In this document: in pieces, positions 15,628 through 18,903 of the stretch
Layout: each line of letters begins with the position of its first letter
Position numbering within the stretch: the first letter of the stretch is position 1
The notes under the pieces: generated by a model
Databases searched by the model: none
What the model was told of the DNA's origin: nothing
What the model saw: the letters and a program-made list of their open reading frames with translations, nothing else
DNA from: CAYNWK01 sp964400875
Lineage (GTDB): Bacteria > Chloroflexota > Anaerolineae > Anaerolineales > UBA4823
Length of the DNA: 18,903 nt
Assembly: GCA_964400875.1 (NCBI GenBank)
Contig: CAYNWK010000080.1
Location: 1-18,903, forward strand
Reading direction: 5' to 3'
Position numbers and translations under genes: made by a program

Positions 15628-18600
15628 ATGTCTGTTTTTGAACCCACAGCTGCCTGTTTGAAGCTGGCGGAGCAGCTGAACGCCGGTGAATTGACCGAGG
15701 CAGAACTGCCCGCCGCACTCAAACCCCTTCCCTCACTCACCCGCCAGACCCTGGAGGTGCTGGCTCGGGCAGCGGAAGAGGCCGGCGTTACCCAGCCTCG
15801 GCTGGGCTGGGCGATCGCGGCCGTGGCCGATGCACACCTGGCGGACGGCGGCGATCCCTTGCTCCGCGCGCGGGCGGCCTGGTATCTGGCCCGGGCTGCC
15901 AACGCCTGGGCGCGTCCGGAGCGAGTCGAGCATGCCGTCCGGCGAGCCAGGGCGGGCTTTACCGAACTGGGAGAGTCCGGCTGGGCCGCCGCCAGCGATT
16001 GGCAGCGCTATGCCCTGCCCTGGGCGCGCAACGACTACGCTCAAGCCGCCAGCGTTTTAGATGGTTCGCTGGCAGGTATGCAGGATGCGGGCTTAGATGA
16101 ATTCATCCCGCATGGCCAACTATCCCTGGCTTACGCCCAGATACTGATCGGCCTGTTCACCGAGGCCGAAGCGAATATTACGGCCAGCGAGATGGCTTTC
16201 GCGGCGCTTGGGGACAGGCTCAACCTGGCCCGCTGTTGGCTGCATCGCTCCAGCATCTTACGCCGCCAGGGGGAACATGAGCACTCGCTGGCCCAGCTGA
16301 AACGGGCCCTGTCCGTTTTCGAGAGTCCATCCCCGGTCACTGAAGGGGATTCTGATGGGACGGTCAGCCAGCAGGCTCCCATTGATGTCGCCAAAACCCA
16401 TTTTCAATTGGGCTATACCCAATGGCGGGTGGGGAGCAGCCTTGAAGTGGCGGAGCAGCACTTCATGTGGGCGATAAGCACGTTCGCCGAGAAGGATCTG
16501 CCGCTGTGGGTGGGCCAAGGCTATGGCGGCCTGGCCCAGATCTACACCGACGCCGGGCGCCTGGACCAGGCCAGGGATGCCCTGGAAAAAGCGCGGGCGA
16601 TCTACCGCCAATATGATGTGTTGGGGCTGCGCGCCGACAACTTGTTGGACAGCGGGCGGTTAGAGATGTTCTGGAGTCATCCAGCCAGGAGCCTCGAATA
16701 CCTCTCCCAGGCCGAAGATGGTTACATGTCCTTAGGCACGCGCAGGATGGCAGCCATCGCAGCCATGTATCGCGGTCGCGCCTCGGCTCAGTTTGGCTAC
16801 TACCAGCAGGCGCTCCGCCACCTTGAACGGTCCGAAACGTATCTGCAAAAGCTGGAAGAACCGGAAAGACTGGCTGAATGCGCCATGCATCTGGCCCAGG
16901 TTTGGACGCGATTGGGACGCCCAGAACAGGCACATCACCACCTGAAACGGGCTGCACAATATTATCGGGATACCAACCAGCTGGATTTCCTGGCTACCGT
17001 TTACCACCGCCAGGCTGAGACCTACTTCCAGGAAGGCAGGCAGGCCGAGGCCATCGCGGTTTTGGAACAGGCGCTGGCGATCGCCCAGGCGATTGACTGG
17101 CGTTCAGAAATTGCTTTATCTCACCTTCTGCTGGGAGAAGCCTGGCTGGCGAAGCATAAGCCAGATGAGGCTGAAGTCACCCCGCCCGAAAAAGTCTTGG
17201 GCCACCTCCAGACTGCCAGGGACCAGTTTGCGGAAATGGGCATGCTCATCGAGCAGGCCGCCTGCCAGGTCGCGCTGGGTGAATATTTCGTGCAGAACGC
17301 GGAGTTCGCAACGGCGCGCCAGGCCTGGGAGCAGGCTTTGCGGTTGAGCGAGGCGGTCATGCCCGACGTTGCCTGGCGGGCCGAGGCCGGTTTGGCGGAC
17401 TTGGCCGAGAGAACCGGCGAGGCTGACCAAGCTATGCAGGCCTACCGGCGCATGATCGCGAACCTGGCGAAAGTTCGTCGCGGGATCTTGCAGCCTGCTC
17501 TGGCAGGCACCTATCTTCACGTGCCAGCTCAGGCGCTGGATCAGGCGGTCGACCTGGCGGCCCGATTAATGATGGTAGCAGATGTTTTGGATTTCATCGA
17601 GGAAAGCAAGGCCCAGACCGTTGCCGTTTTATTGTCGCGGGGCGAGTCTGAACAGAAAAATGACTTCTCATCCAGGTTGGACGGCATGATCGCTGAGATC
17701 CGCCGGTCTCAAGAGCAGCTACGCACCGCAGCTGCCTCCCGCCTGGTTACCTCCGAGCAGGCTGAACGTATCCGCCAGGTCAAACGAAAAATCCAGCAAT
17801 ATGACGAAGCAGTTAGTCGTCTCGAACGTCAGCATATTCCAGACCAGCCAGATTTATCCACCCACCAGGACTTTGATCGGGAGCGTTTCCGCCAGGTTGC
17901 CGGTAAAACACTGGGGGAAAGTTGGGTTGCCGTACATTATTATTTACGGGAGGACCGGCTGATCATCGCCATGCTGGCGCCGCACGATCTCAAAGTCTGG
18001 CGCAGAACGATGGGCGCCCGGGAGCGCCTGGCTTTACAAGGTTTGCGTGGGGTCTGGCCGGCGGGCAGGGCGCTCTTACCGGAAAATTTGCGCAGCCTGG
18101 GGGAGTTGCTGCTTCCAGAATCTTTACAGGCTTATCTCAATCAAAGATCTGCGGATACGAACCTGCTGATCCTCCCCCACCGGCAGCTCCACCAAATTCC
18201 ATGGGCTGCCTTGACCACGCAGTCAGGCGCTTTGGTATCCCGGTGTGTGCCGGTCGTGCTCCCTTCTTTGAACAGCCTGCCCATCCTGTGGTCTCGTTCT
18301 GCCGGAACGTCGCCAGACCCTCGGGATGGTCTGATCCTGGCAGTTTCGAATTTCAATGGTCGGCGGCCGCCTCTGCCCGTGGTTGCTGAAGAAGCAGCAG
18401 CTTTATCCGCCAAACTGGGACCGGGAGGAGCACTGCTCTCGGAAAGCACGGCGACGACGGAAAAACTGCTGGTTCTGGGGGAGCAAAACGGCCTGGATCG
18501 CTTCGCTTTCTGGCATGTAGCCAGCCACGCATTCCACGATGCCCTGACCGGGCGACTGAGCGGGTTTGCGCTGTTCGACCGGGATTTGTGGTTGGATCAA

Positions 18601-18903
18601 CTCTGGAATCTGGCTCCTTTACCCCGGCTGGTGACTCTGTCAGCCTGCCAGGGATCCCAAAGCCTGGTATTCGAGGGGGATGAGCCTGTTGGGCTGACGA
18701 TCGCCTGCCTGGCAGCAGGTGCGCAGCAGGTGGTAGGCAGCCTTTGGCCGCTCCCTGATGAGGCGGCGGTGCGGCTGATGACTGAATTCTACGACCAGTT
18801 CTGGTCCGGAAAAGGCCCGGCTCAGGCTCTGGCGCTGGCCCAGCGGGCAGCTATATACCGGTCAATGGCTCCAGGTTATTGGGGCGGTTTTGTGTGCGTC
18901 GGT
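15628..18903 (+). CDS. TPR-CHAT protein (caspase-like protease), runs off right edge
   Basis: 1092 residues are visible with no stop. ATG 15628 is the first start after an in-frame TGA at 15613. It has little ribosome site, and TATGAT boxes at 15604 and 15611 hint at a very short leader. Residues 75-620 are helical TPR-like repeats with A/G-x-Y pairs such as GLAQIYTDAGRLDQARDALEK (301-321) and AIAVLEQALAIAQ (475-487). A coiled-coil segment follows at about 680-735. The C-terminal CHAT domain (about 845-1092) carries HVASHAFHD with His967 and VTLSACQGSQS with Cys1007, then GDEPVGLTIACLAAGAQQVVGSLWPLPD. This is the caspase-type dyad. No signal peptide or membrane helix is seen. GYWGGFVCVG at the edge resembles the usual end of CHAT domains, so little is missing. 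The substrate is unknown. Confidence 0.93.
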   Translation, partial: MSVFEPTAACLKLAEQLNAGELTEAELPAALKPLPSLTRQTLEVLARAAEEAGVTQPRLGWAIAAVADAHLADGGDPLLRARAAWYLARAANAWARPERVEHAVRRARAGFTELGESGWAAASDWQRYALPWARNDYAQAASVLDGSLAGMQDAGLDEFIPHGQLSLAYAQILIGLFTEAEANITASEMAFAALGDRLNLARCWLHRSSILRRQGEHEHSLAQLKRALSVFESPSPVTEGDSDGTVSQQAPIDVAKTHFQLGYTQWRVGSSLEVAEQHFMWAISTFAEKDLPLWVGQGYGGLAQIYTDAGRLDQARDALEKARAIYRQYDVLGLRADNLLDSGRLEMFWSHPARSLEYLSQAEDGYMSLGTRRMAAIAAMYRGRASAQFGYYQQALRHLERSETYLQKLEEPERLAECAMHLAQVWTRLGRPEQAHHHLKRAAQYYRDTNQLDFLATVYHRQAETYFQEGRQAEAIAVLEQALAIAQAIDWRSEIALSHLLLGEAWLAKHKPDEAEVTPPEKVLGHLQTARDQFAEMGMLIEQAACQVALGEYFVQNAEFATARQAWEQALRLSEAVMPDVAWRAEAGLADLAERTGEADQAMQAYRRMIANLAKVRRGILQPALAGTYLHVPAQALDQAVDLAARLMMVADVLDFIEESKAQTVAVLLSRGESEQKNDFSSRLDGMIAEIRRSQEQLRTAAASRLVTSEQAERIRQVKRKIQQYDEAVSRLERQHIPDQPDLSTHQDFDRERFRQVAGKTLGESWVAVHYYLREDRLIIAMLAPHDLKVWRRTMGARERLALQGLRGVWPAGRALLPENLRSLGELLLPESLQAYLNQRSADTNLLILPHRQLHQIPWAALTTQSGALVSRCVPVVLPSLNSLPILWSRSAGTSPDPRDGLILAVSNFNGRRPPLPVVAEEAAALSAKLGPGGALLSESTATTEKLLVLGEQNGLDRFAFWHVASHAFHDALTGRLSGFALFDRDLWLDQLWNLAPLPRLVTLSACQGSQSLVFEGDEPVGLTIACLAAGAQQVVGSLWPLPDEAAVRLMTEFYDQFWSGKGPAQALALAQRAAIYRSMAPGYWGGFVCVG

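Overview
The window looks like a scaffold from a GC-rich bacterium, most likely of the Chloroflexota (Anaerolineae-like). That placement is an inference. It rests on a tryptophan operon under a T-box leader, a sulfite-oxidase-like/reductase/zinc-ribbon trio, a DUF58-transglutaminase pair, and a sigma factor next to a TPR-CHAT protein. No rRNA or tRNA gene was seen to confirm it. A run of exactly 100 N (7634-7733) marks an assembly gap.

Positions 1-7120 (minus strand) hold a complete pathway-ordered tryptophan operon trpE-G-D-C-F-B-A. Only the C-terminus of trpA runs off the left edge. The genes are tightly packed (overlaps of 1-17 bases, one 9-base gap), as expected for a single polycistronic mRNA. 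A strong sigma-70-type promoter (7092-7120) starts a leader of about 400 nt that carries a T-box riboswitch. It has a UGG (Trp) specifier at 6980-6982, a T-box sequence at 6743-6758 and an intrinsic terminator at 6705-6741. Uncharged tRNA-Trp should therefore switch the operon on.

Positions 7141-7633 (plus strand) hold a divergently transcribed type II toxin-antitoxin pair: an AbrB/MazE-fold antitoxin and a PIN-domain (VapC-like) toxin. The toxin is cut by the assembly gap.

Positions 7734-11364 (minus strand) hold a DUF58 protein followed by a membrane-anchored transglutaminase of the TgpA/DUF4129 type, whose last residues fall in the gap. Upstream, at 11451-11504, a perfect 13-bp inverted repeat brackets a TATAAT -10 box.

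Positions 11590-13252 (minus strand) hold a three-gene redox operon: a sulfite-oxidase-like molybdopterin oxidoreductase, an FAD/NAD(P) reductase without an iron-sulfur domain, and a small zinc-ribbon protein (DUF6510-like). Positions 13253-13894 are a 640-bp stretch with no convincing gene. It holds a candidate operator and a strong hairpin.

Positions 13895-18903 (plus strand) are the most unusual part. An atypical ECF-like sigma factor with a long N-terminal extension is followed by an unrecognised 273-residue protein, an intrinsic terminator, and a large TPR-CHAT (caspase-like) protein of at least 1092 residues with a visible His/Cys dyad. The third gene is probably complete to within a few codons of the right edge. 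The arrangement suggests a regulated-protease signalling or defence module, but that function is inferred from domains and context only.
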